Positions 34,210-41,932 of a stretch of DNA of 64,000 nt are shown in pieces; the first letter of the stretch is position 1; every line of letters begins with the position of its first letter. The position numbers were made by a program, and so were the translations under genes. The stretch comes from JBAYSY01 sp041675885 (lineage in GTDB: Bacteria; Pseudomonadota; Alphaproteobacteria; Rhodobacterales; Rhodobacteraceae). The notes beneath the pieces are model-generated. The model was not told the DNA's origin. It searched no databases and was given only the letters and a program-made list of their open reading frames with translations. The stretch lies in NCBI GenBank assembly GCA_041675885.1, contig JBAYSY010000008.1:1-64000 (forward strand). The letters are read 5' to 3'.

Positions 34210-35997
34210 TCAGCGCCCCACCGCGTAAGCCTGCATCAGCCGCGGCGTCGCGGCGGCGCGCAAGAGCCCGTCGGGGTCGCGCCGCGCTGCGGTCAGGCGG
34301 CCGACGGTCCAGGGTTCCGCCTCGGTGATGCGGTGGCCGCGGGCGCGCAGATCGTCGAGCACCGCCGTGCCGATGTTGCGCTCGACCATCAGCCCGCCGG
34401 GCTCGCGCGCCCTCGGATAGAACGAGGACGGGAAATGGGTGGAATGGAACAGCGGCTGGTCCAGCACCTCCTGCATGTTCCGCCCGGAATGGACGTAGCG
34501 CAGGAAGAACACCAGTTGCCACTGGTCCTGCTGGTCGCCGCCCGGCGTGCCGAAGGCAAGCTGCGGCACCCCGTCCCGCAGCGCCAGCGAGGGGGTGAGC
34601 GTGGTGCGCGGCCGCTTGCCGGGGGCGAGGCTGGTCGGCAGCCCTTCCTCCAGCCAGAACATCTGCGCGCGGGTGTTCAGGCAGAACCCCAGCCCCGGCA
34701 CGGCGGGCGAGGATTGCAGCCACCCCCCCGAGGGCGTGACCGAGACCATGTTGCCCTCGGCGTCGATCACGTCGATATGGACGGTATCGCCCTTCTTCTC
34801 GGTCAGATGCGCCATGGTGGGCTCATAGACCGCCCGGTCGGTCGGGCTGAGCGCGTCGAGCAGCGCCAGCGTGCGGGCGCGCTGATCCTCGTATCCCGGG
34901 ATCGTGCCGGGGTTCAGATCGAGGCTGGCCTGCGCGCCGATCAGCGCCCGGCGGGTGGCCGCGTAATCCTCGGACAGCAGCGCATCCAGCGGCACCTTGG
35001 CGAAATCCGGGTCGCCGTAATAGACCTCGCGGTCGGCGAAGGCGAGTTTCTGGGCCTCGGTCACCGCATGGACGAAATCGGCCCCGAGCGGGTCCATCGC
35101 GCCGATATCCATCCCGCGCAGGATCGCCAGCGCCTGGAGCAGCACCGGCCCCTGTGTCCACGGCCCGGCCTTGGCCACCGTCCAGCCGTGATAGTCGCAG
35201 GTGACCGGCGCCTCGACATGGGCGCGGTAGCCCGCCATGTCGTCGGCCGTCAGCACGCCCCGGTGCCGGGCGCCCGAGGCGTCCATCGCCTCGAACCCGC
35301 GCAGGAAGGCGTCGATCTTCTCGGCCACGAAGCCACGGTAGAAGGCATCGCGCGCCGCCTCGATCTGGTCGTCGCGGTCGCGCTTGGCCTCGGCCTCCGA
35401 CAACAGGCGCGCCCATGTGGCCGCCAGTGCCGGGTTGGCGAAATTTGCGTGGGGCGCGGGGGCATTGCCGCCGGGCAGCCAGACCTCGGCCGAGCTTGGC
35501 CAGTGTTCGCGCAGGAAGTCGGCGATGTCGCGGATCGTGTCCGCCACCCGGGGCAGCATCGGGTGGCCCTGCCCGGCGTAGAAGATCGCCGGTTCCAGCA
35601 CCGTGCGCAGCGGCAACCGGCCGTAGTCGCGCAGCATCAGCATCCAGCCGTCGAACGAGCCGGGGATCACCGTCGCCAAAAGCCCGTCGCCGGGGATCGC
35701 CCGCAGCCCCTCGGCCTTGTAATGGCCGATGGTCGCCCCGGCGGGCGCCGGGCCCTGGGCGCAGATCACCTCTACCCGGTCCCTCGCCTTCGAGTAGATC
35801 ACCGCGGGCATGTCGCCGCCCGGCCCGTTCAGATGCGGCTCCAGCACCTGCAACACCAGCCCTGCCGCCACCGCCGCGTCGAAGGCGTTGCCGCCCTTCT
35901 CCAGCATCGCCATTCCCACCGCCGAGGCGATCCAGTGCGTCGAGGCGACGACCCCGAACCGGCCGAGAATCTCCGGTCTCGTGGTGAATGACGACAT
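34210..35997 (-). CDS. Gamma-glutamyltransferase family protein, no signal peptide
   Basis: Ntn-hydrolase of the gamma-glutamyltransferase family, 595 residues, apparently cytoplasmic since the N terminus (MSSFTTRPEILGRFGVVAST) has no signal sequence. It has the family landmark GGNAFDAAVAAGLVLQVLEP, the predicted self-processing nucleophile Thr405 in KGDTVHIDVID, and GTPGGDQQDQW in place of GSPGG. This resembles the YwrD/acylase-like branch (capsule or amide hydrolases) rather than classical Ggt, so glutathione may not be the substrate. GGAGGGG precedes the ATG at 35,997. Its first 60 codons contain the 40-bp inverted repeat copied at 33,962. Confidence 0.88.
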   Translation of the reverse strand: MSSFTTRPEILGRFGVVASTHWIASAVGMAMLEKGGNAFDAAVAAGLVLQVLEPHLNGPGGDMPAVIYSKARDRVEVICAQGPAPAGATIGHYKAEGLRAIPGDGLLATVIPGSFDGWMLMLRDYGRLPLRTVLEPAIFYAGQGHPMLPRVADTIRDIADFLREHWPSSAEVWLPGGNAPAPHANFANPALAATWARLLSEAEAKRDRDDQIEAARDAFYRGFVAEKIDAFLRGFEAMDASGARHRGVLTADDMAGYRAHVEAPVTCDYHGWTVAKAGPWTQGPVLLQALAILRGMDIGAMDPLGADFVHAVTEAQKLAFADREVYYGDPDFAKVPLDALLSEDYAATRRALIGAQASLDLNPGTIPGYEDQRARTLALLDALSPTDRAVYEPTMAHLTEKKGDTVHIDVIDAEGNMVSVTPSGGWLQSSPAVPGLGFCLNTRAQMFWLEEGLPTSLAPGKRPRTTLTPSLALRDGVPQLAFGTPGGDQQDQWQLVFFLRYVHSGRNMQEVLDQPLFHSTHFPSSFYPRAREPGGLMVERNIGTAVLDDLRARGHRITEAEPWTVGRLTAARRDPDGLLRAAATPRLMQAYAVGR

Positions 35998-35999
35998 GA

Positions 36000-36272
36000 T
36001 ACCCCTCCGGTTCCGCTGTATCCGGGCAGGCCAGACCGCCCGCAGGGTCGCCCCCGGCGTCCGCCGCTCCCGGCCTCGGTGGGTTCCACAGTCGCAGGGC
36101 CGGTGCAAGGAAAACCTGCGGCCGGGACGGGATACGCCCGGTTGCCTGCCGGGAAAAGCCGGGTTAAGCTGCCCGCAGATGTGAATTGAGTATGTTGATT
36201 TCATAAGGAAATTTTCACATGTCTTCCTGTTTCTGCCGACATATGGCCGGATAAAAGGGGGCCGGATTCGCC
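36000..36272. other. Low-GC leader upstream of the type VI cassette
   Basis: No gene. The part at about 36,175-36,260 is distinctly AT-richer than the surroundings (runs such as TTGATTTCATAAGGAAATTTT) and has ATGTC...GACAT symmetry. It separates the divergent gamma-glutamyltransferase and PAAR genes and probably holds the cassette promoter; no single -35/-10 pair is convincing. Confidence 0.5.
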
Positions 36273-36647
36273 ATGCCCCCAGCCTCGCGGATCGGTGATC
36301 TTCATACCTGCCCGGCGGTTGGTCCGGGCCCGACGCCCCATGTGGGCGGGCCGGTCGTCGGCCCCTGCGTGCCCAGCGTGCTTGTCGGCGGCAGACCGCA
36401 GGCGGTGGTGGGCGACATGTGTACCTGCGTGGGACCGCCCGACACCATCGTGCGCGGCTCGGCCACGGTGCTGGTCGGCGGCCGCCCGGCGGCGCGGATC
36501 GGCGATCCCACCGCCCATGGCGGGGTGCTGGTGGTGGGGATGCCCACGGTGCTGATCGGTGAAAAGGGCGAAGCGGGTGGCCCGGTGGCCGAGGCGCCCT
36601 GCCTGAAGACGGCCGCGCAGGCAGGCGCGCCGTTCCTCCGGGCATGA
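36273..36647 (+). CDS. PAAR-domain protein (type VI secretion spike tip)
   Basis: Tip protein that sharpens the VgrG spike of the type VI secretion system and carries cargo. The 124-residue protein is a single PAAR fold: repeated short beta motifs with histidine and cysteine at the metal-binding apex (SRIGDLHTCP, VVGDMCTCVGPPDTI, ARIGDPTAHGG) and three copies of the VLVGG/VLIG turn. There is no fused toxin domain, so the cargo is separate. Its stop overlaps the next start by ATGA. No vgrG, hcp or sheath gene is in the window. Confidence 0.9.
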   Translation: MPPASRIGDLHTCPAVGPGPTPHVGGPVVGPCVPSVLVGGRPQAVVGDMCTCVGPPDTIVRGSATVLVGGRPAARIGDPTAHGGVLVVGMPTVLIGEKGEAGGPVAEAPCLKTAAQAGAPFLRA

Positions 36648-37546
36648 CGGTCGGGCCCGGCATCGCGGAACGGATGCTGGTGGCGCTGGCCGCGCTGCCG
36701 GGGCAGCGTTTTGCCGTGCTCGACGGGGCGCGGCTCGACGATCTGCCGGGGCTGCTCGCCGCGCGGGGGCTTGGCGGGCGCGGTCTGTTCCGCGAAGGCG
36801 GGGCGCCCGCGGCCCTTGCGGCGGGGCCGCGTCTGGTGCTGCTCGGGACCGAGGCGGCGGCGCGGGCGGTTCTGGACCTGGCGCTGGGCCGGTCGGCCGT
36901 GGTGTTCTGGTCCTGGGATGGCGACGGGATTTCGCTGTTCAACCATCTGCGCCGGATCAACATGGTCGAGATCCCCCGCGACGCCGGGGCCGGAGCAGGG
37001 CCCGGCGGTTACGAGGCGGTGCTGCTGCGCCACGCGGATCCGGCGGTGATGGCCGATCTGCTGCCGTTGCTCGACGGGGCGCAGGTGGCCCTGCTGTTCC
37101 GGCAGGCCCATGCGCTGCTGCTCGAACCGGCTGCCGGGCAGGACCGGCCCCGGACCTATCACCGGCCCGCGAACCTGCCGCCCCCCGCGACCGGCCGGTT
37201 GCGGATCACCCCGGCGCAATACGACATGCTGGGGGTGCAGCGCATGGCCGGGTCGCGGCGCAACGTGGCCGAATACCTGATCCGGCACGCGCATCCCGCC
37301 CGCCCGCCGTCATGGGCCGAGGCCGAGCGGATCGCGCAGGAGTCCGAGGCTTCGGGCCGCGAACTCGGCCTGCACGGCGAGGCGGCGCGGGCGCGCTGGG
37401 CCTTTCTTATGATGGCGACCGAGGGGCGGGTGGCCGCCGACCCGGACGTGCGGCATCTGCTGACCCGGCCCGGCGGGCGGCCGGAGCGCGACGTGTCGCA
37501 ACTGATGGATTTCGTCGTGGACGGATTGCGCCGGGGGATGCGGTAG
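36644..37546 (+). CDS. DUF4123-domain type VI effector adaptor
   Basis: Probable chaperone/adaptor that loads an effector onto the PAAR-VgrG spike. The 300-residue protein has the DUF4123 opening AALPGQRFAVLDGARL (near residue 18) and an alternating hydrophobic core, including AVVFWSWDGDGISLFNHLRR and the DPAVMADLLPLL segment typical of the family. The C-terminal 100 residues are helical. DUF4123 proteins are known partners of the effector gene lying directly downstream (established pattern). It is translationally coupled to PAAR and abuts the next gene with no gap. Confidence 0.85.
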   Translation: MTVGPGIAERMLVALAALPGQRFAVLDGARLDDLPGLLAARGLGGRGLFREGGAPAALAAGPRLVLLGTEAAARAVLDLALGRSAVVFWSWDGDGISLFNHLRRINMVEIPRDAGAGAGPGGYEAVLLRHADPAVMADLLPLLDGAQVALLFRQAHALLLEPAAGQDRPRTYHRPANLPPPATGRLRITPAQYDMLGVQRMAGSRRNVAEYLIRHAHPARPPSWAEAERIAQESEASGRELGLHGEAARARWAFLMMATEGRVAADPDVRHLLTRPGGRPERDVSQLMDFVVDGLRRGMR

Positions 37547-38143
37547 ATGACGGCCGGGGTCATGCACGGTGCCCGGGCGGGTGCGGCGATCGGGGCCTGG
37601 GGCGGCCCCTGGGGCGCTGCGGCCGGTGCCGTGGTGGGCGGGCTGGCGGGCTGGTGGCTGGGCGACCAGATCGCCGGGATGATCTCGGACGCCAATACCG
37701 ACGCGGAGACCCTGGCCCCGCCCATGGCGGATGTGAACTGCGCCACCTGCGACCGGAATCCCTGCGCGCACCTGGCCAACGGCGCCCCGAACGGCACCCC
37801 CTATCGCGGCGGGGCCCATGGCGCGATGCGGGGCCCGGTGGGCGACGGGCTGGAAAGCCACCACACGCCGGCTGCTGCCGCCTCCTACCTGCACCGCGAG
37901 GTCGGTCCGGCGATCCAGATGGACCCGGCCGATCACTATCGCACCGCTTCCCATGCCCGTATGCCGGGCAGCCGCCAATATATCGCGGCCCAGCGCACGG
38001 CGGTGCAGGGTGGCAACTTTCTGGCCGCCTCGGTCATGGATATTGCCGACATCCGGGCGAAATTCGGCGACAAGTATGATGCGGCCATCCTGCAAATGGA
38101 GCTTTACACCGCCTGCCTGAAGGCCAATGGCATCATCCGGTGA
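37547..38143 (+). CDS. Probable type VI effector: glycine-zipper plus SHH-type nuclease domain
   Basis: 198 residues. Residues 8-44 are a glycine zipper (GARAGAAIGAWGGPWGAAAG then AVVGGLAGWWLGD), the membrane-crossing or delivery segment common in PAAR-linked effectors. A CATCDRNPC cluster (Cys65, Cys68, Cys73) follows. The C-terminal half has ESHH (103-106), a proline two residues on, MDPADHYRTAS (125-135) and FGDKYDAAI. SHH with the DPADH motif recalls the SHH/HNH-like toxin nucleases of polymorphic toxin systems, so DNA cleavage is the leading guess; this is inference. Its start abuts the adaptor stop and its stop overlaps the next frame. Confidence 0.7.
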   Translation: MTAGVMHGARAGAAIGAWGGPWGAAAGAVVGGLAGWWLGDQIAGMISDANTDAETLAPPMADVNCATCDRNPCAHLANGAPNGTPYRGGAHGAMRGPVGDGLESHHTPAAAASYLHREVGPAIQMDPADHYRTASHARMPGSRQYIAAQRTAVQGGNFLAASVMDIADIRAKFGDKYDAAILQMELYTACLKANGIIR

Positions 38144-38163
38144 CTGCACAAACGGAGGCGAGC

Positions 38164-38646
38164 ATGGAATGGGATATCCGGCCCTATGACGGCCTTGGCC
38201 CGCTGCGGCTGGGCATGAGCCCGGCCGAGGTTGCGGCGCTGCCGGAGATGGGGGCGCCCGAGGCGGTGGACACCGCCTTCGACGGGTCGGTGGTCGAGTT
38301 CCGCGGCCTGTTCCGTCCCGCCTGCAATTTCGCCGGGGGGCGGCTCGTGGTGATCGACACCGGCTGGCGGGTTCAGGGGGTGCGCTTCGGCGGGGCCGAA
38401 CTTTACCGCCTCGACCCGGCCGAAGCCATGCGGCTGCTGGAACGGGCGGCGGGTGGCGCCAGCCTCGACATGGGGACGGTGTTCTTCATGGCGATCGGGG
38501 TGAACGCCTCGGGCTTCTGGCTGGAGCAGGAGCGCCGCTTCCGGGACCCGGTGCGGGACGGGCAGGACGACCGCGGCATCGCCGTCTTCGCCCGCGGCGT
38601 CTTCGACGAATTCCTGCCCGAGCACCAGCCGGTCAGTTTCCTGTAG
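38164..38646 (+). CDS. Probable cognate immunity protein
   Basis: 160-residue soluble protein of unknown family. It starts MEWDIRPYDGLGPLRLGMSP, a 'LGMS' motif shared by small toxin-neutralising and lipoprotein-like families, and is acidic overall with no signal peptide or membrane helix. The ATG at 38,164 follows GGAGG; a GTG at 38,140 overlapping the effector stop is an alternative. Position immediately after a toxin-like gene is the usual place for immunity genes, which is the main basis for the call. Confidence 0.6.
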   Translation: MEWDIRPYDGLGPLRLGMSPAEVAALPEMGAPEAVDTAFDGSVVEFRGLFRPACNFAGGRLVVIDTGWRVQGVRFGGAELYRLDPAEAMRLLERAAGGASLDMGTVFFMAIGVNASGFWLEQERRFRDPVRDGQDDRGIAVFARGVFDEFLPEHQPVSFL

Positions 38647-39567
38647 CGGCGGGGGGAATACGTCCTCCGTCTCCGTGATGCCGTCCGGCCGATGAGCCCG
38701 CCTCACCCCTCCCGGCGGCGCTTCTGCCCGTCGCGGGCGTGGCGCAGGGCGGCTTCAGGTCGTAGTGTCTCGGCCTGGTGCCGCCGTCCACCGGCTGTGC
38801 GCCGCCGTGCCCGACGACGCCATCGTCTGGTGGGTCTGGCCGGGCGGCGGCGCGCAGGCGGCCGAAGCCGCGCTCTTGCACCATCGCCGTGGGCCAGCGG
38901 CTCGGTGTCGCGCGATCAGGGGATCACCAGGGCCGGGCCGCCGATGTTGCGGGCGCAGATGACCAGATGATCTGGCGCTGGCTGTTCTGACAACCCGACA
39001 GCGAACTCGCGCACTGGTATCGCAAACGCACCGAAGGCGCGACGGGACGGATGCGCCGGATCATGGTGGTGGCACTGGCCCGCAAGCTTCTGGTTGCCTT
39101 GTGGCGCTATGCGACATCCGGCCTGGTCCCGCGAGGTGCCATCGTGACCTGAGCGTATTCGATACGGGGTTCGAATTCCCGGGCGGATGTGTGACCGACC
39201 TCTTCCCAGGCTGGAATATGCCGTTCGCAGAGAAGGGTCCATCCCTCGAAGGGCAACACCCGCAGCAAACGGGATTGGGGTTACGGCATCGAGCAACGGC
39301 CGACATGCCGAACCGGATCGCGTCGTGCCGGTGATCGGTTCTTGCGTATGACGCCCCCGGTCCCGGTTAATCCGGACAGGAAGCCTTGCCTGGTCATCAT
39401 CTCGGGCTCTCGGGGCACCCGAGTGGCTGTGTCGTGCCCTCTTGACAGGAGGAGGCCCCATAAAAGGAAAGAGGAACGTTTTCCCGGGTTCACGGGTGGC
39501 GCACCCGGGATGCCGGGACTTTTTCAGCGGCCGTTGAGTGCCTCACATTTCGGCCCCCCAGCCCGGA
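38647..39567. other. Decayed stretch after the type VI cassette (IS debris)
   Basis: 921 bp with no intact gene. Besides the IS110-type fragment at 38,960-39,152, no coding sequence is convincing: short frames are interrupted and have mixed codon use. The part at 39,440-39,475 (TGACAGGAGGAGGCCCCATA and neighbours) resembles the kind of sequence found near IS110-element ends, but this is an impression only. Confidence 0.5.
38960..39152 (+). pseudogene. IS110-family transposase C-terminal remnant
   Basis: Reading from 38,967 gives MIWRWLF, a TGA at 38,988, then QPDSELAHWYRKRTEGATGR, MRRIMVVALARKLLVALWRY and ATSGLVPRGAIVT before a stop at 39,150. The 'MRRI-VALARKLLVALWRY' segment is the conserved end of IS110-family (DEDD/Ser) transposases. 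The in-frame stop and absence of the rest of the protein show that it is dead. Confidence 0.7.
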
Positions 39568-40437
39568 TCAGGCCCGCACCAGCTTTTCGTAGGCGGTGGC
39601 GATTTCGCGGGTCAGGGCGCCGACCTCGAAGCGGTAGTCGCCGATCTGGCCCACCGGGGTCACCTCGGCCGCCGTTCCGGTCAGCCAGCACTGTTCGAAA
39701 TCCTCAAGCTCGCCGGGTTCGATGTGGCGTTCATGCACCGTCACGCCGCGTTCCTTCAGCATCCCGATCACCGTGCGGCGGGTGATGCCGTCGAGGATGC
39801 AGTCGGGCAGCGGCGTATGCACCTCGTTGCCCTTGACGAAGAAGATGTTGGCGCCCGTGGCCTCGGCCACATAGCCGCGATAATCGAAGAACAGCGCGTC
39901 GGAACAGCCCTTGGCCTCGGCCGCGTGTTTCGACATGGTGCAGATCATGTAAAGCCCCGCCGCCTTGGCCGCGGTCGGGATCGTCTCGGGCGAGGGGCGC
40001 TTCCATTTGGCGATGTCGAGTTTCGCGCCCTGGAACTTGGCGTCGCCGTAATAGGCGCCCCATTCCCAGACCGCGACCGCCAGCCGGACCGGGTTGCGCG
40101 CCGAGGCGACGCCCATGTCCTCGCCCGCGCCGCGCCAGGCGACGGCGCGCACATAGGCGTCGGTCATCCCGTTCGCCGCCAGGGTCTCGGCCTTCGCGGC
40201 CTCGATCTGATCGACCGTCCAGGGGATCGGCATGTCCAGCATCCCGCCCGAGCGCAGCAGGCGTTCGGAATGTTCGCGGCTTTTGAAGATCCGGCCGTTG
40301 TAGCAGCGCTCGCCCTCGAACACCGACGAGGCGTAGTGCAGTGCATGGGTCAGGATATGCACATTGGCGTCGCGCCACTCCACCAGTTTGCCGTCGATCC
40401 AGATCTTTCCGTCCCGGTCGTCATAGGCTCCGGCCAT
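39568..40437 (-). CDS. ilvE: Branched-chain amino acid aminotransferase
   Basis: Pyridoxal-phosphate enzyme that interconverts leucine, isoleucine and valine with their keto acids. The 289-residue fold-type IV protein has HALHYASSVFEGERCY (31-46), the Schiff-base lysine Lys158 in TAAKAAGLYMIC, and VAEATGANIFFVKG. Its length is near the usual 290-310. The ATG at 40,437 follows GGAGGGGACG. It is divergent from petP, with a 12-bp inverted repeat between the genes. The extra upstream frame is open to 41,103 only because it is antisense to petP. Confidence 0.93.
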   Translation of the reverse strand: MAGAYDDRDGKIWIDGKLVEWRDANVHILTHALHYASSVFEGERCYNGRIFKSREHSERLLRSGGMLDMPIPWTVDQIEAAKAETLAANGMTDAYVRAVAWRGAGEDMGVASARNPVRLAVAVWEWGAYYGDAKFQGAKLDIAKWKRPSPETIPTAAKAAGLYMICTMSKHAAEAKGCSDALFFDYRGYVAEATGANIFFVKGNEVHTPLPDCILDGITRRTVIGMLKERGVTVHERHIEPGELEDFEQCWLTGTAAEVTPVGQIGDYRFEVGALTREIATAYEKLVRA

Positions 40438-40456
40438 CGTCCCCTCCATCTGCCCG

Positions 40457-40528
40457 TAGCGATTTGCGAATGTTGCGCCCACCGGGTCCGAAGCGGACAT
40501 GAAGTTGCGCGGATTCCGCAAATCGCTA
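40457..40528. promoter_or_regulatory. 12-bp inverted repeat between ilvE and petP
   Basis: TAGCGATTTGCG (40,457-40,468) and CGCAAATCGCTA (40,517-40,528) are perfect inverted copies 48 bp apart, just upstream of ilvE. They could be a pair of operators joined by looping, or the stem of a structured ilvE leader. No regulator is assigned. Confidence 0.5.
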
Positions 40529-40539
40529 GCAATTGATTC

Positions 40540-40568
40540 TTGGAAAGTCAACAAGGCTGACTTAAAAT
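40540..40568 (+). promoter_or_regulatory. Candidate petP promoter with embedded operator
   Basis: TTGGAA (40,540-40,545) and TAAAAT (40,563-40,568) are 17 bp apart, 46 bp before the petP start. The spacer holds AAGTCA-N7-TGACTT (40,545-40,563), a symmetric site of the size MarR proteins bind, suggesting autorepression by PetP. Confidence 0.55.
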
Positions 40569-40614
40569 CCGGCGGCGGCCGCTTGGGGCGGCCGTCGGCA
40601 GGGGGCGGGCATAT

Positions 40615-41124
40615 ATGGCGGAAGGCGGTATCGGGCCGGGCAGCGGCGAGACCCTGCTGTTCCTGACCGACGAACAGTTGCGCAAGGGGATCGAGGCGAT
40701 GTTCTTCGCCTATCGCGGCTTCACCGCCGACCCCGACCGGATTCTGGAGAACCATGCCTACGGGCGCGCGCATCACCGGGCGATCCACTTCATCCACCGC
40801 AGCCCCGGCACCACCGTGAACAGCCTGCTTGCGGTGCTGGGGGTGACCAAGCAATCGCTGAACCGGGTGCTGCGGACGCTGATCGAGGACGGGCTGGTCG
40901 AAAGCCGTGTCGGGCGGCGCGACAAGCGCGAGCGGCACCTTTTCCTGACCGGGCCCGGCGCGGTGCTGGAACGCGAATTGTCCGATGCCCAGCGGGCCCG
41001 GATGCGCGCGGCCTACCGCGCCGCGGGGCCCGCGGCAGTCGCCGGGTTCCGGCAGGTGCTGGAGGCGATGATGGACCCGGAACAGCGTGCGCAGTTCCAG
41101 CAACTCAGGGATGGCGGGGCATGA
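40615..41124 (+). CDS. petP: MarR-family regulator PetP
   Basis: Winged-helix regulator, 169 residues. The DNA-binding core is AHHRAIHFIHRSPGTTVNSL then LAVLGVTKQSLNRVLRTLIE (about residues 50-89), with the basic wing ESRVGRRDKRERHLFLT. It is followed by, and overlaps (ATGA) with, an OmpR-type response regulator gene. This pair is the petP-petR arrangement described in Rhodobacter capsulatus, where it affects cytochrome bc1 (fbc/pet) expression (established knowledge). Identity is based on the pairing and family, not on alignment. Confidence 0.82.
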   Translation: MAEGGIGPGSGETLLFLTDEQLRKGIEAMFFAYRGFTADPDRILENHAYGRAHHRAIHFIHRSPGTTVNSLLAVLGVTKQSLNRVLRTLIEDGLVESRVGRRDKRERHLFLTGPGAVLERELSDAQRARMRAAYRAAGPAAVAGFRQVLEAMMDPEQRAQFQQLRDGGA

Positions 41125-41825
41125 GCATCGAACTTCAGGCGCACCTTCTGGTCGTCGATGACGATGAGCGCATCCGGGGTCTGTTGCAGAAATTCCTGAT
41201 CCGCAACGGCTTCATCGTCAGCACCGCCCGCGACGCGGCGCAGGCGCGGCGGTTGCTCGCGGGGCTTGAGTTCGACCTGATCGTGCTTGACGTGATGATG
41301 CCGGGCGAGGACGGGCTGAGCCTGACCCGCGGCCTGCGCGAGACGCTGACCACGCCGATCCTGCTGCTTACGGCGCGGGGCGAGACCGACAACCGCATCG
41401 AGGGGTTCGAGGCCGGGGCCGACGACTTTCTCGTCAAGCCCTTCGAGCCGCGCGAACTGTTGCTGCGGATCAACGCGATCCTGCGCCGGGTGCCGCAGGA
41501 ACCGGCGGCGGGGACGGTGCCGAAGACCATCCACCTCGGGCCGCTGCGCTATGATACCGAACGGGCCGAGATGTGGCACGGGACCGAGCCGGTGCGGCTG
41601 ACGGCGACCGAGGCGGCCCTGATGCGCGTCTTCGCCGCAAGGCCGGGCGAGACGGTGACGCGCGAACAGCTTGTGGCCGATCTGGGCCGCGACGACGGGC
41701 AGGCGACGGCGCGGGCGGTGGATGTGCAGATCACCCGGCTGCGACGCAAGATCGAAGCGGACCCGCGCCAGCCGCGTTACCTGCAAACGGTGCGGGGGTC
41801 GGGCTATCTGCTCGCCCCGGATTGA
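41121..41825 (+). CDS. petR: OmpR-family response regulator PetR
   Basis: Two-component response regulator, 234 residues. The receiver domain has the acidic pocket DDDER (13-17), the phospho-acceptor Asp57 in VLDVMMPGEDG and Lys106 in FLVKPFEP; the C-terminal winged helix includes LTATEAALMRVFAARPGETV and the recognition region VDVQITRLRRKIE. No sensor kinase gene is adjacent; the partner gene petP takes that place, as in Rhodobacter capsulatus. Expected to control cytochrome bc1 genes, which are not in the window. Confidence 0.85.
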   Translation: MSIELQAHLLVVDDDERIRGLLQKFLIRNGFIVSTARDAAQARRLLAGLEFDLIVLDVMMPGEDGLSLTRGLRETLTTPILLLTARGETDNRIEGFEAGADDFLVKPFEPRELLLRINAILRRVPQEPAAGTVPKTIHLGPLRYDTERAEMWHGTEPVRLTATEAALMRVFAARPGETVTREQLVADLGRDDGQATARAVDVQITRLRRKIEADPRQPRYLQTVRGSGYLLAPD

Positions 41826-41932
41826 GGGCGGAGGGTGCGGGACGGGGGGCTGTCTGCCCCCCGACGCCCGATTGCATCGGGCACTCCCCCCGAGGATATT
41901 TGTATCAAGGCGAAGAGCAGGGAGGCAGGGGC

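Noticed and set aside
38140..38163. GTG start for the immunity protein overlapping the effector stop
   Set aside because: Possible, but the ATG at 38,164 has a strong GGAGG, so the GTG was not used.
39166..39180. tRNA T-arm-like sequence GGGGTTCGAATTCCC
   Set aside because: No acceptor, D or anticodon arms can be drawn around it, so it is a chance hairpin or a scrap; it does not support a tRNA gene.
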